Shown one piece after another: positions 51,945 to 59,230 of a stretch of DNA of 64,000 nt. Each line of letters starts with the position of its first letter. Position 1 is the first letter of the stretch. The notes beneath the pieces were generated by a model that had not been told where the DNA came from, made no database searches, and was given only the letters and a program-made list of their open reading frames with translations. The stretch covers positions 158,394 through 222,393 of the forward strand of contig DATEDI010000021.1 of NCBI GenBank assembly GCA_035281745.1, written 5' to 3'. A program made the translations under genes and the position numbers. The DNA comes from 66-474 sp035281745 (GTDB lineage Bacteria; Pseudomonadota; Gammaproteobacteria; Xanthomonadales; Rhodanobacteraceae).

Positions 51945-53720
51945 TCACGGGACGCCTTCCGCCAACGCCAAACGCAACGCTTCCACTTCGCTCGCGATTT
52001 CCGCTTCGATCCCGGCCAGTTCGTCCAGAAGTTCGCGCGGGTCGCGGTATTCGACGGCTTGCGCGTTGACGGGGCGGTAGCGGCTGGCGCTGAGGTTGTA
52101 GTCGTTGGCGCGGAGTTGTTCGGCGGTGGCGAACCACCAGTTGTGGGTCCAGGCACCACTGGTAGCGGGGGCAGGATTTGAACCTGCGGTTTTGCCCTTC
52201 GACTCCGCGCCTGCGGCGCTACGCTCCGGGCGAACGGCATCTGGATTCCGGCCTTCGCCGGAATGACGAGTCCATTCCTTCCAGCGTGCGTCGCGGGTCT
52301 TGAACACTTCGATCAGGCCGGGCAGGTCGTCGGCGTCGATGGGCTGGTCGTGGTTGGCGTCGAGTTTGTAGCCGTCGTTTTCCGCATTGAGGAACAGCAC
52401 GCGCTGGATTCCGCGCCCTTCGACTCCGCGCGACTCCGTCGCGCTACGCTCAGGGCGAACGGAATTTTGGGTGCCCTTGCGGAAGAACAGCACGGAAGTC
52501 TTGACGCCGGAATACGGCTGGAACACACCGGCCGGCAGCGACAGCACGGCTTCGACGGTGTTGTGTTCGACCAGCATGCGGCGCAGTGTCTTGTGCGCGC
52601 CGGTGGAGCCGAACAGCACGCCTTCGGGCACGATCACGCCGCAGCGGCCATCGGGTTTCAGCGAATCCAGCATGTATTTCAGGAACAGGATTTCCGTCGC
52701 GGTGCTGGTGCCGACGCGCACGTCCTCGACGATGCGGTCCTTGTCGATGCGGCCGGAGAACGGCGGATTGGCCAGCACCACGTCGTATGCATCCGGCAGG
52801 TGCAGGTCGGCGCGCTGCTGTGCATCGAGCGTGCTGGTGAGCACGTTGCGGCGCAGGATGCGCACGTTGGGCAGGCCGCGCAGGGTCAGATTCATGGTCG
52901 CCAGCCGCACCATCTTCGGATCGACGTCGTTGCCGTAGAAGGTGCGGTTGGCAAGCTGGCTCTGCCGTTTTTGGGTGAGCTTGTCGCCGAGCCCACGCGT
53001 CTGAGGCTTGCCGTCGACTTCTTCCACGTGGGTGCCGGCCGGCGAGGAATGTGCGAGGCGGATATGGTTGTACGCCGCGACCAAAAATCCTGCCGTCCCT
53101 GCGGCCGGGTCGTACACGGTTTCGCCGATCTTCGGATCGATGATATCCACGATCGCGCGGATTACGTGGCGCGGCGTGCGGAACTGGCCGAGTTCGCCGG
53201 CCTGCTTGATCTGGCGCAGCACGTGCTCGAACAGGTCGCCCTTGGTGTCGGCATCGGCCTGGTCCAGGCGAAGCGCATCCACATCGCTGACCAGCTTGGT
53301 CAGCACCGCGGGCTCGTCGATGCCGAGACGCGCGCCATCCATGAAGTTGACCGCGCTGCGCGTGGCCATGTCGGCATAGAACGGAAATACCTCGTCACGA
53401 ACGAATCGCACCAGGTTGTCGGCGGACAGGCTGCGCGCCCACGACGACCAGCGCAGGCGTTCGGCCGGAATTTCCATTTCGCCTTTTTTCGTGGCGTTGA
53501 GCGGATTGCGCAGTGTCCACGTGCCCGCGAACAGGCTTTCCCACGGCTGCTTCATCACCCGCGCACGCGCGGCGTTCTGCGCATCGAGGCTTTCGATCAG
53601 GTAGAAGAAGAACAGGAACGCCAGTTGTTCGGCATTGGAAACGGGGTCGGGATAGCCGCCGCCGAACAGGTCGTCACGAATCTGATCGACCTTGCGGCGG
53701 AGGTCCGGTGTCATTGGCAT
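51945..53720 (-). CDS. hsdM: Type I restriction-modification DNA methyltransferase subunit, with repeat insertions
   Basis: The 591-residue subunit methylates adenine in the recognition site. Motif I is YDPAAGTAGFLVAAY and the catalytic motif IV is NPPF in VVLANPPFSGR. The start at ATG 53720 (MPMTPDLRRKV) is chosen over the longer frame. Two in-frame insertions lie in the C-terminal part, near residues 419-435 (containing VRPERSATES) and 483-519 (GEGRNPDAVRPERSA...AGSNPAPAT). Both are translations of palindromic repeats, and the second also carries a tRNA-like piece. Flanking family blocks are intact, so the protein may still fold. The gene follows hsdR by 16 bases. Confidence 0.9.
   Translation of the reverse strand: MPMTPDLRRKVDQIRDDLFGGGYPDPVSNAEQLAFLFFFYLIESLDAQNAARARVMKQPWESLFAGTWTLRNPLNATKKGEMEIPAERLRWSSWARSLSADNLVRFVRDEVFPFYADMATRSAVNFMDGARLGIDEPAVLTKLVSDVDALRLDQADADTKGDLFEHVLRQIKQAGELGQFRTPRHVIRAIVDIIDPKIGETVYDPAAGTAGFLVAAYNHIRLAHSSPAGTHVEEVDGKPQTRGLGDKLTQKRQSQLANRTFYGNDVDPKMVRLATMNLTLRGLPNVRILRRNVLTSTLDAQQRADLHLPDAYDVVLANPPFSGRIDKDRIVEDVRVGTSTATEILFLKYMLDSLKPDGRCGVIVPEGVLFGSTGAHKTLRRMLVEHNTVEAVLSLPAGVFQPYSGVKTSVLFFRKGTQNSVRPERSATESRGVEGRGIQRVLFLNAENDGYKLDANHDQPIDADDLPGLIEVFKTRDARWKEWTRHSGEGRNPDAVRPERSAAGAESKGKTAGSNPAPATSGAWTHNWWFATAEQLRANDYNLSASRYRPVNAQAVEYRDPRELLDELAGIEAEIASEVEALRLALAEGVP
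52160..52188 (-). other. tRNA 3'-end-like fragment inside hsdM
   Basis: On the minus strand 52188-52160 reads as a T-arm (GCAGG, TTCAAAT, CCTGC) followed by CCCCGCT and ACCA. This is the 3' third of a tRNA. From memory it most resembles the initiator tRNA of related bacteria with one acceptor base changed. No upstream D or anticodon arm is present, so it is not a tRNA gene. In hsdM it is read as AGSNPAPAT. Confidence 0.65.
52195..52264. repeat. Palindromic repeats in the second HsdM insertion
   Basis: Unit 52195-52237 (opening cccttcgactccgcg, closing gggcgaacgg) resembles unit 52416-52462. Immediately after it, a REP-type hairpin pairs 52245-52252 with 52257-52264, with the same stem pattern as the REPIN at 51833. 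The whole block keeps the hsdM reading frame. Confidence 0.82.
52416..52462. repeat. Palindromic repeat in the first HsdM insertion
   Basis: This unit opens with cccttcgactccgcg and closes with gcgctacgctc and gggcgaacgg, as does unit 52195-52237. It is read in frame in hsdM as VRPERSATESRGVEG. Confidence 0.82.
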
Positions 53721-53736
53721 GGTGCAAAAACGTCCT

Positions 53737-55890
53737 TCAATGCGTGCGGCTGGCGGCGGGTTGTGGAATGTGCGGCGCATCCGCCCCGCTGCCGGAGAAT
53801 ACGGCGAGGTTGATGTCGGTCAAGAGTTCGTCGAGCGCCTGCGCGCCGCCGAACAACGCCGTCGCGCGTGCCTGGCCGCCCAAGGCGGTGAATGCGGAAT
53901 AGAAATCGAAATGATCGAGCGTAAAGGCGTCGAGGGATTCGGCATTGGCACGCAAGGTTGAACCCAGCAGTGCCAGCCAGCGGCGTTGCTCGGCGTTGTA
54001 CGGGTCTTCGTGCTGCAACAGCCACGCCTCGAAACGCGCACCCAAGGCCTGCGCGCGCTGCTCGACCTCGGCCGGCACGACAAGATGGCCTTCGGCGTCC
54101 AGCGTCAGCCAGCCGCGCGTGCTGGGATCGATGTGGTCGTCGATATCCAGCGCCAGCAATCGCCGGGGTTTTGGCGGACGACGATGCGGCCGTTCGGAAA
54201 CGGGGCCACCCAGCACTATGTCATCCTGTCCTTCGAATTCATCGGTGACGCCGACGAAGTCGAACATCGTGAACATGCCCTTGCCCGGTGCCCGGCGCGA
54301 GCCGCGGCCGCGCATCTGGCGATACAGGATTTCCGAGCGGGTGTAGCGCGCGAGCACCAGGTTCAGCAATTCGGGAAAGTCGAAACCGGTGTCGAGCATG
54401 TTCACCGACACCATGATCTGCGGGAACGGCTGCTTCTTGAACTGGCGGATTCGGGTGAGGGCGTCCACGCTGTCTTCGCCGGGCCTGCCGGTGTCGGACA
54501 CCACGTAGTCGGCGTAGCGCACGGCCGGATTTGGCTTGAGGTCGGCGTACGCCTCGTCGAACATCCGCGCCAGCGTTTCGGCGTGGCGCTTGGTGACGGC
54601 GAACACGACGGTCTTGCCGGGCACAGGTTTGCGCAATATGCCCTGCGCATCGCGATAGCCCTCGTCCATCACCTTGCGATATTCGCGGACGATGGCGCGA
54701 TTGCGCTCGGGAATCGTGAAGCGGCGTTCCAGCGCCGACGGATCGACGACGAGCGTGTCGGATTCGCCGAAGGCCTGGGCGAGTTCTGTACGCGTTTCCG
54801 CGTCCATCGCGGTCCAGTCGAGTTCCGACTTCTTCACTTCGATACCGTCGTGCTTGACCGTCTGGACGGTCTTGGCCTTGTAAATCTGGTACGGCACCAG
54901 CCAGCCATCACTGATGGCCTGCCGGATGCCGTAGCTGAAAGTGGGCCTGTCCACTTCAAAGAAGCGCAGCGTGTCGCGCACGAACTTGCGATCCTCATCG
55001 TCGCCGCCGCTTTCCTCGCCTGCATAACACGGGGTGGCGGTGAGCCCGATCTGGACACCATCGAAGTGCTTGAGCACGCCGCTCCACTGGCCATAGATCG
55101 AGCGATGGCATTCATCGGTGATCACCAGATCGAAATAACCCGACGAATAGTCTCGATAGATGTTGACCATGCTCTGCAACGTGGCGATGGTGATGCGCTT
55201 GGCGTCATCGAAGCGCCTTCCTGCGCGCAGCACGTAGCACGGCAGCTCAGGCAAGTATTCGGTGAAAGCGTCTTCGGCTTGCCCTGCCAGCGTGATGCGA
55301 TCGACCAGAAACAGAACGCGCGTGATCGTGTTGGCTTCGAACAGTCGCTTGATCAGCGCCGCGGCCGTGCGCGTCTTGCCGGTACCGGTGGCCATCTCGA
55401 CCAGCAGCTTGCGCCGACCGCGCGCCATTTCTTCGCACAGCGTATCGATGCACCAAAATTGATAGTCGCGCTCCACGATACGACGGTCGATCGGCACGTC
55501 CATCACATTCCGACGCACCTGCAAAACGGCGACTCGGCGCTCCAGATCGGCCTGCGAATAGAACGTCGCGACCTGGCGTGGATGCGCATCGCGCCGGTAG
55601 TCCCAGAACCAAACTTCTTGGCCATTGGCCAGGCACACGAAAGGAACGTCCGCCAATTCGGCGTAATGCCTCGCCTGCGCCGCTGCTGTAGGCACATGAA
55701 TGCTGCCGCGCTTGGCCTCGACCACCGCGAGACCGCGCCCATCCCGATCACACAACAGATAATCGGCCCGTGACCTGTCGGGCAAAGGGTGCTCGAAACG
55801 CACGCTCACGCCGTCGCGGGTTTTCCAACCCGCGTCTTCGAGTTGCGCGTCGATCAGCGCTCGGGAAAACGCTTCGGTTTGAGCCGCCAA
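53737..55890 (-). CDS. hsdR: Type I restriction endonuclease subunit, DEAD/DEAH helicase
   Basis: The 717-residue subunit translocates DNA and cuts it. The N-terminal nuclease core is visible as Asp in RADYLLCDRDG and the pair in VVEAKR. The motor has Walker A MATGTGKT (about 160), motif II DECHRS (about 260), motif III GLTATP and motif VI QMRGRGSR. The C-terminal part resembles the EcoEI-type R-subunit end. The frame is open far upstream to 57231, but that stretch is antisense to bioD, the channel gene and msrC. TTG at 55890, giving LAAQTEAFSRALIDAQLEDAGW, is the most plausible start. It is the first gene of the hsd operon. Confidence 0.9.
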   Translation of the reverse strand: MAAQTEAFSRALIDAQLEDAGWKTRDGVSVRFEHPLPDRSRADYLLCDRDGRGLAVVEAKRGSIHVPTAAAQARHYAELADVPFVCLANGQEVWFWDYRRDAHPRQVATFYSQADLERRVAVLQVRRNVMDVPIDRRIVERDYQFWCIDTLCEEMARGRRKLLVEMATGTGKTRTAAALIKRLFEANTITRVLFLVDRITLAGQAEDAFTEYLPELPCYVLRAGRRFDDAKRITIATLQSMVNIYRDYSSGYFDLVITDECHRSIYGQWSGVLKHFDGVQIGLTATPCYAGEESGGDDEDRKFVRDTLRFFEVDRPTFSYGIRQAISDGWLVPYQIYKAKTVQTVKHDGIEVKKSELDWTAMDAETRTELAQAFGESDTLVVDPSALERRFTIPERNRAIVREYRKVMDEGYRDAQGILRKPVPGKTVVFAVTKRHAETLARMFDEAYADLKPNPAVRYADYVVSDTGRPGEDSVDALTRIRQFKKQPFPQIMVSVNMLDTGFDFPELLNLVLARYTRSEILYRQMRGRGSRRAPGKGMFTMFDFVGVTDEFEGQDDIVLGGPVSERPHRRPPKPRRLLALDIDDHIDPSTRGWLTLDAEGHLVVPAEVEQRAQALGARFEAWLLQHEDPYNAEQRRWLALLGSTLRANAESLDAFTLDHFDFYSAFTALGGQARATALFGGAQALDELLTDINLAVFSGSGADAPHIPQPAASRTH

Positions 55891-55952
55891 TTGCCTGCCC
55901 CGCCCTGAACGATCGAAGCATAGCCGATCGGCTTGGGCCGGGCCGCCACGCG

Positions 55953-56441
55953 CTACGCGCTGGCCTGCATGAATTCGCGGCACAGCGCTTCCATTCCCGC
56001 GCGATCGTCGTCGTCGAAGCGCGCGAGGTGCGGACTGTCGACATCCCACACGCCAAGCAGCGAGCCGTCGGCGCGGACCAACGGCACCACGATTTCCGAA
56101 AGCGACGCGCCGTCGCAGAAGATGTGGTCGGGGAACGCGTTGACGTCGGGCACGACCTGGGTCTGGCGCGACACCGCGGCGGCACCGCACACCCCGCGGC
56201 CGCGGGCGATGCGCACGCAGGCGGGCTTGCCTTGGAACGGCCCCACTACCAGCCCGTCGCCGTCTGGAAAGTAGAACCCGCACCAGTTGATGTCGGGCAG
56301 CGCGTGATAGACCAGCGCAGCAAAGTTGGCGGCATTGGCGACGAGGTTGGTTTCGCCGTGCAGCAGGCCGCGCGCTTGCTGCGCGAGTTCGGCGTACAAG
56401 ATCGGTTTGTCGGTGGCAGTAATGGTTGCGGCTTCGAACAC
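55953..56441 (-). CDS. msrC: Free methionine-(R)-sulfoxide reductase (GAF domain)
   Basis: The 162-residue GAF-fold enzyme reduces free Met-R-sulfoxide with thioredoxin. The three family cysteines are present as Cys75 (KPACVRI), Cys85 (GRGVCG) and Cys109 (DHIFCDGAS), each nine positions lower than in the E. coli protein. WCGFYF and GVWDVDSPHLARFDDDD complete the signature. The start is GTG 56441 with an AGGA site. It is divergent from the channel gene. Confidence 0.93.
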   Translation of the reverse strand: MFEAATITATDKPILYAELAQQARGLLHGETNLVANAANFAALVYHALPDINWCGFYFPDGDGLVVGPFQGKPACVRIARGRGVCGAAAVSRQTQVVPDVNAFPDHIFCDGASLSEIVVPLVRADGSLLGVWDVDSPHLARFDDDDRAGMEALCREFMQASA

Positions 56442-56538
56442 TTTGAGTGTCCTCGCGTTGGAAGGAGTGAGTTAAGCGGCGCGCAGCTTGCGCGCGTCCG
56501 CTTGAACGAAAAGCATGGCCGGACGCTATTATCGCGCA

Positions 56539-57255
56539 ATGTCCGAATCCGTTACGCCCACGGAACTGGAAAGGCGACACGAGCGCAGCGAAAGCGCGCG
56601 TCTCGACAATTTCGTGGACGGCGCGTTCGCGTTCGCGATCACGTTGCTGGTGATCAGCGGCGCCGGGCTGCCGCGAAGCCTGCAGGCGCTCGAACACGCG
56701 CTGCGCGGCGTGCCGGCGTTCGCCGCCTGTTTCGCGCAACTGGCATGGTTCTGGTACGGCCACGTGCGCTGGCGCGACAGTGCGTGCCTGACCGATCGCC
56801 GCAGCCTGCTGCTGTCGCTGCTGCTGGTGTTCTTCGCGCTGATCTTCGTGTTTCCGCTGCACCTCGTGTACGCCGGCCTGTTCAACGGCATCAGCGGCGC
56901 CGCGCTGTCGCCCGACTTGGCGTCCTTCACCGGCGACGGCAGCGTCGCGCCGCTTTTCGTGTGCTATGGCCTCTCCTATGCCTGCATGGCGGGGACGCTG
57001 GCTGCGCTGTATCGGCATGGCGCGCGCAACGGCGCCTGCATCGGTCGTGCGGAAACCGTTTCGATCCGCGTGTGGAGCGTAATCTGGGCCTACGTCGCGG
57101 CGGTCGGGTTGCTTTCGGTGCTGCTGGCGCTCACGCTGCCCGCAACCACGCGCTGGATACGCGGCGTGCCCGGTTTCAGCTATTTCCTGCTCGGATTCAT
57201 CGGCCCGATCGCGCATTACTACAGCAAACATCTGAAGGCCAACCTGCCGCCATGA
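56539..57255 (+). CDS. TMEM175-type potassium channel family protein
   Basis: The 238-residue protein has a run of six hydrophobic segments. The first begins with RLDNFVDGAFAFAITLLVIS, containing the FAFAIT motif that is the selectivity-filter signature of TMEM175-like potassium channels (formerly DUF1211). The start is taken as ATG 56539 (MSESVTPTEL); an ATG at 56515 would add eight residues. Its stop overlaps the bioD start by four bases (ATGA). Bacterial members form tetrameric leak channels; ion selectivity here is inferred from the motif. Confidence 0.85.
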   Translation: MSESVTPTELERRHERSESARLDNFVDGAFAFAITLLVISGAGLPRSLQALEHALRGVPAFAACFAQLAWFWYGHVRWRDSACLTDRRSLLLSLLLVFFALIFVFPLHLVYAGLFNGISGAALSPDLASFTGDGSVAPLFVCYGLSYACMAGTLAALYRHGARNGACIGRAETVSIRVWSVIWAYVAAVGLLSVLLALTLPATTRWIRGVPGFSYFLLGFIGPIAHYYSKHLKANLPP

Positions 57256-57947
57256 AAACCAAGGGCGTGTTCATCGCCGGCACCGACACCGGCATCGGCA
57301 AAACCTTCGCGGCGTGTTCGCTGCTGCACGCGCTGCGGGCCGCGAATCTGCTCGCGACCGGCATGAAGCCGGTAGCCAGTGGATGCGAGGAAACCCCGGA
57401 AGGCTTGCGCAACGAGGACGCGCTGGCGCTGATCGCGGCCAGCGATCCAAAACCAGAACGTTATGAACACTGCAATCCGTTCGCCTTCAAGTTGCCGGTT
57501 TCGCCGCACATCGCGGCGGCGGAGATGGATGAAGAAGTGACGATGCCGCCGATCGAGGACGCCTACGACTCGCTCGCAATCATGCACGGCAACGCAATCG
57601 TGGTGGAGGGCGTGGGCGGCTGGCTGGCGCCGCTTTCGGATTCCCTGCGCGCGAATGCGATTCCGCTGCACCTGCAACTGCCGGTGATCCTGGTGGTGGG
57701 TCTGAAACTCGGTTGCCTCAATCACGCGCAGCTCACTGCGCGCGCGATCCGCGCCGATGGCTGCGAGCTGCTGGGCTGGATCGGCAACCGCATCGACCCC
57801 GACATGCTGAACCCCAAGGAAAACCTGGTGATGTTGAATCGCTCGCTGGCGGCGCCGTGCCTCGGCGTGTTGCCGCACGGCATCGCGCCGATGTCCGCAG
57901 CGGCGCATCTGCGCGATGGTGCGGACGCCGTGCGCGAATTGAAATGA
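57252..57947 (+). CDS. bioD: Dethiobiotin synthetase
   Basis: BioD closes the ureido ring of 7,8-diaminopelargonate with CO2 and ATP, the penultimate biotin step. The 231-residue protein shows the P-loop GTDTGIGKT at 10-18, then GMKPVASG and VEGVGGWLAPLSD. The last is the conserved EGAGG-type motif, here with Val for Ala. It overlaps the channel gene upstream and the methyltransferase downstream, each by ATGA. Other bio genes are not in the window. Confidence 0.95.
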   Translation: MKTKGVFIAGTDTGIGKTFAACSLLHALRAANLLATGMKPVASGCEETPEGLRNEDALALIAASDPKPERYEHCNPFAFKLPVSPHIAAAEMDEEVTMPPIEDAYDSLAIMHGNAIVVEGVGGWLAPLSDSLRANAIPLHLQLPVILVVGLKLGCLNHAQLTARAIRADGCELLGWIGNRIDPDMLNPKENLVMLNRSLAAPCLGVLPHGIAPMSAAAHLRDGADAVRELK

Positions 57948-58756
57948 CCGCGTGCAAGCTGTGCGGCGGCGCCACCGCATCGTTCGGTGAACTCACGATC
58001 CTTGGCCGTCATCGTGCGTACTACCGGCGTTGCGCGAAGTGCGGTTACGTCGCCGTCGAGAACCCCCACTGGCTGGATGAAGCCTACGCCGACCATGCAA
58101 TCGCCGCGCTCGACACCGGCATCGTGATGCGCAACCTGTGGCTGGCCGATGCGGTGGATGCGTTGCTGCGCTGGCGCTTCCGCGACGTGCGCATGGCGCT
58201 CGATCACGGCGGCGGCACCGGCCTGTTCGTGCGGCTGATGCGCGATCGCGGCCACGATTTTCGCTGGAGCGATCCGCACTGCGAGAACCTGTTCGCACTG
58301 GGCTTCGAGGCCGATGCGAATGCGACGTTCGACCTCGTCACGTGTTTCGAAGTCGCCGAACACCTGACCGATCCGCTGCCGGTTTTCCGGGAACTCACGG
58401 AACGCGCGCCGATCCTGATCTTCTCCACCGAACTGCTGCCGGAGCAAAACAACCGCCCCGGCGAATGGCATTACTACGCGCCCGAAACCGGCCAGCACGT
58501 CGGCTTTTTCACGACAGCCAGCCTGCAGGTACTCGCGAAAAAACTTGGGTGCCATTTCGCCAGCGACGGGCGAATGCTGCACGCGTTCACCCGCGAACCG
58601 TTGAATTCGCGCTGGCTGCGTTACGTGTCGAAACAGCGCCGGGCGCGCCGATTGCTGCGGCTTTCCGGCAAGCGTGCGCCGCTGACCTGGCGTGACGCCG
58701 AAGCATTGACCTGGCAATTGCGAACGCACCAAGCCGGGAAGCCGCATCAGCCATGA
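57944..58756 (+). CDS. Zinc-ribbon class I SAM-dependent methyltransferase
   Basis: The 270-residue protein has an N-terminal four-Cys site (Cys4, Cys7, Cys30, Cys33). A Rossmann methyltransferase follows, with motif I ALDHGGGTGLFVRLM and FDLVTCFEVAEHLTDPLPVFREL, typical of the Methyltransf_11/23 class. Its ATG overlaps the bioD stop. It is not BioC by obvious features, because BioC has no zinc ribbon, but its coupling to bioD leaves a link to biotin precursor chemistry open. The substrate is unknown. Some related proteins methylate sugars or lipids. Confidence 0.8.
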   Translation: MTACKLCGGATASFGELTILGRHRAYYRRCAKCGYVAVENPHWLDEAYADHAIAALDTGIVMRNLWLADAVDALLRWRFRDVRMALDHGGGTGLFVRLMRDRGHDFRWSDPHCENLFALGFEADANATFDLVTCFEVAEHLTDPLPVFRELTERAPILIFSTELLPEQNNRPGEWHYYAPETGQHVGFFTTASLQVLAKKLGCHFASDGRMLHAFTREPLNSRWLRYVSKQRRARRLLRLSGKRAPLTWRDAEALTWQLRTHQAGKPHQP

Positions 58757-59196
58757 CTTGCGGCATGGATGGCACCCCGCGCCCGATCCCGGCATCATGG
58801 ATGGTCCATCCCTCCCGCCTTCGTGCGTTCCCCCGGAGCCTGAACTTGACCCAAGCCCAACGGTTCTTCATCACGATCGCCAATCTCGCGCGCGCGCGCG
58901 GCCCCGATCCGGACCTGGCGTTCCAGGGATCGTCACCGCAGAGTTTTGCCGGCGCGCTGCAGGAAGCCCTGCGTCAGCCCATCCTGTTCCAGCGCTGGAA
59001 AGCCAAGCAGCCCGATCCCGACGAGGTCGATCAGTCGCTGGCGCCGGTGGATCCCGCCGCAACCGTCACCGCCGAACTCAACGATCTGCATACCGAAGTG
59101 CAGGTGGTGACCAACCTCACCCATTTCGTGTTGCGGCACCGACTGTTCATCCTGATCGGCCCGAACTGGCAGTTGCACGACGTCGCAGCCGCCTGA
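58753..59196 (+). CDS. Small conserved protein of unknown function
   Basis: I do not recognise this 147-residue protein. The second half is well structured: LTQAQRFFITIANLARARG, FAGALQEALRQPILFQRWKAKQ and ELHTE-like turns, and the final VVTNLTHFVLRHRLFILIGPNWQLHDV. The mix of charge and Leu suggests a soluble helical protein. The ATG at 58753 overlaps the methyltransferase stop, but inner Met codons (58801) may be the true start. It ends 34 bases before the peptidase gene. Confidence 0.6.
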   Translation: MTCGMDGTPRPIPASWMVHPSRLRAFPRSLNLTQAQRFFITIANLARARGPDPDLAFQGSSPQSFAGALQEALRQPILFQRWKAKQPDPDEVDQSLAPVDPAATVTAELNDLHTEVQVVTNLTHFVLRHRLFILIGPNWQLHDVAAA

Positions 59197-59230
59197 TCCC
59201 GAACCCGTTTGTCGTGCAAGGAGTTTGCCC

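Noticed and set aside
52160..52188. Functional tRNA gene
   Set aside because: Only the T-arm and 3' acceptor strand are present, with no D or anticodon arm.
51833..52462. CRISPR array
   Set aside because: The repeats are few, irregularly spaced palindromes with no spacer pattern and no cas genes nearby; they fit REP/REPIN elements.
55893..57231. Long N-terminal extension of the hsdR frame
   Set aside because: It runs antisense through msrC and the channel gene, and its residues have no restriction-subunit similarity.
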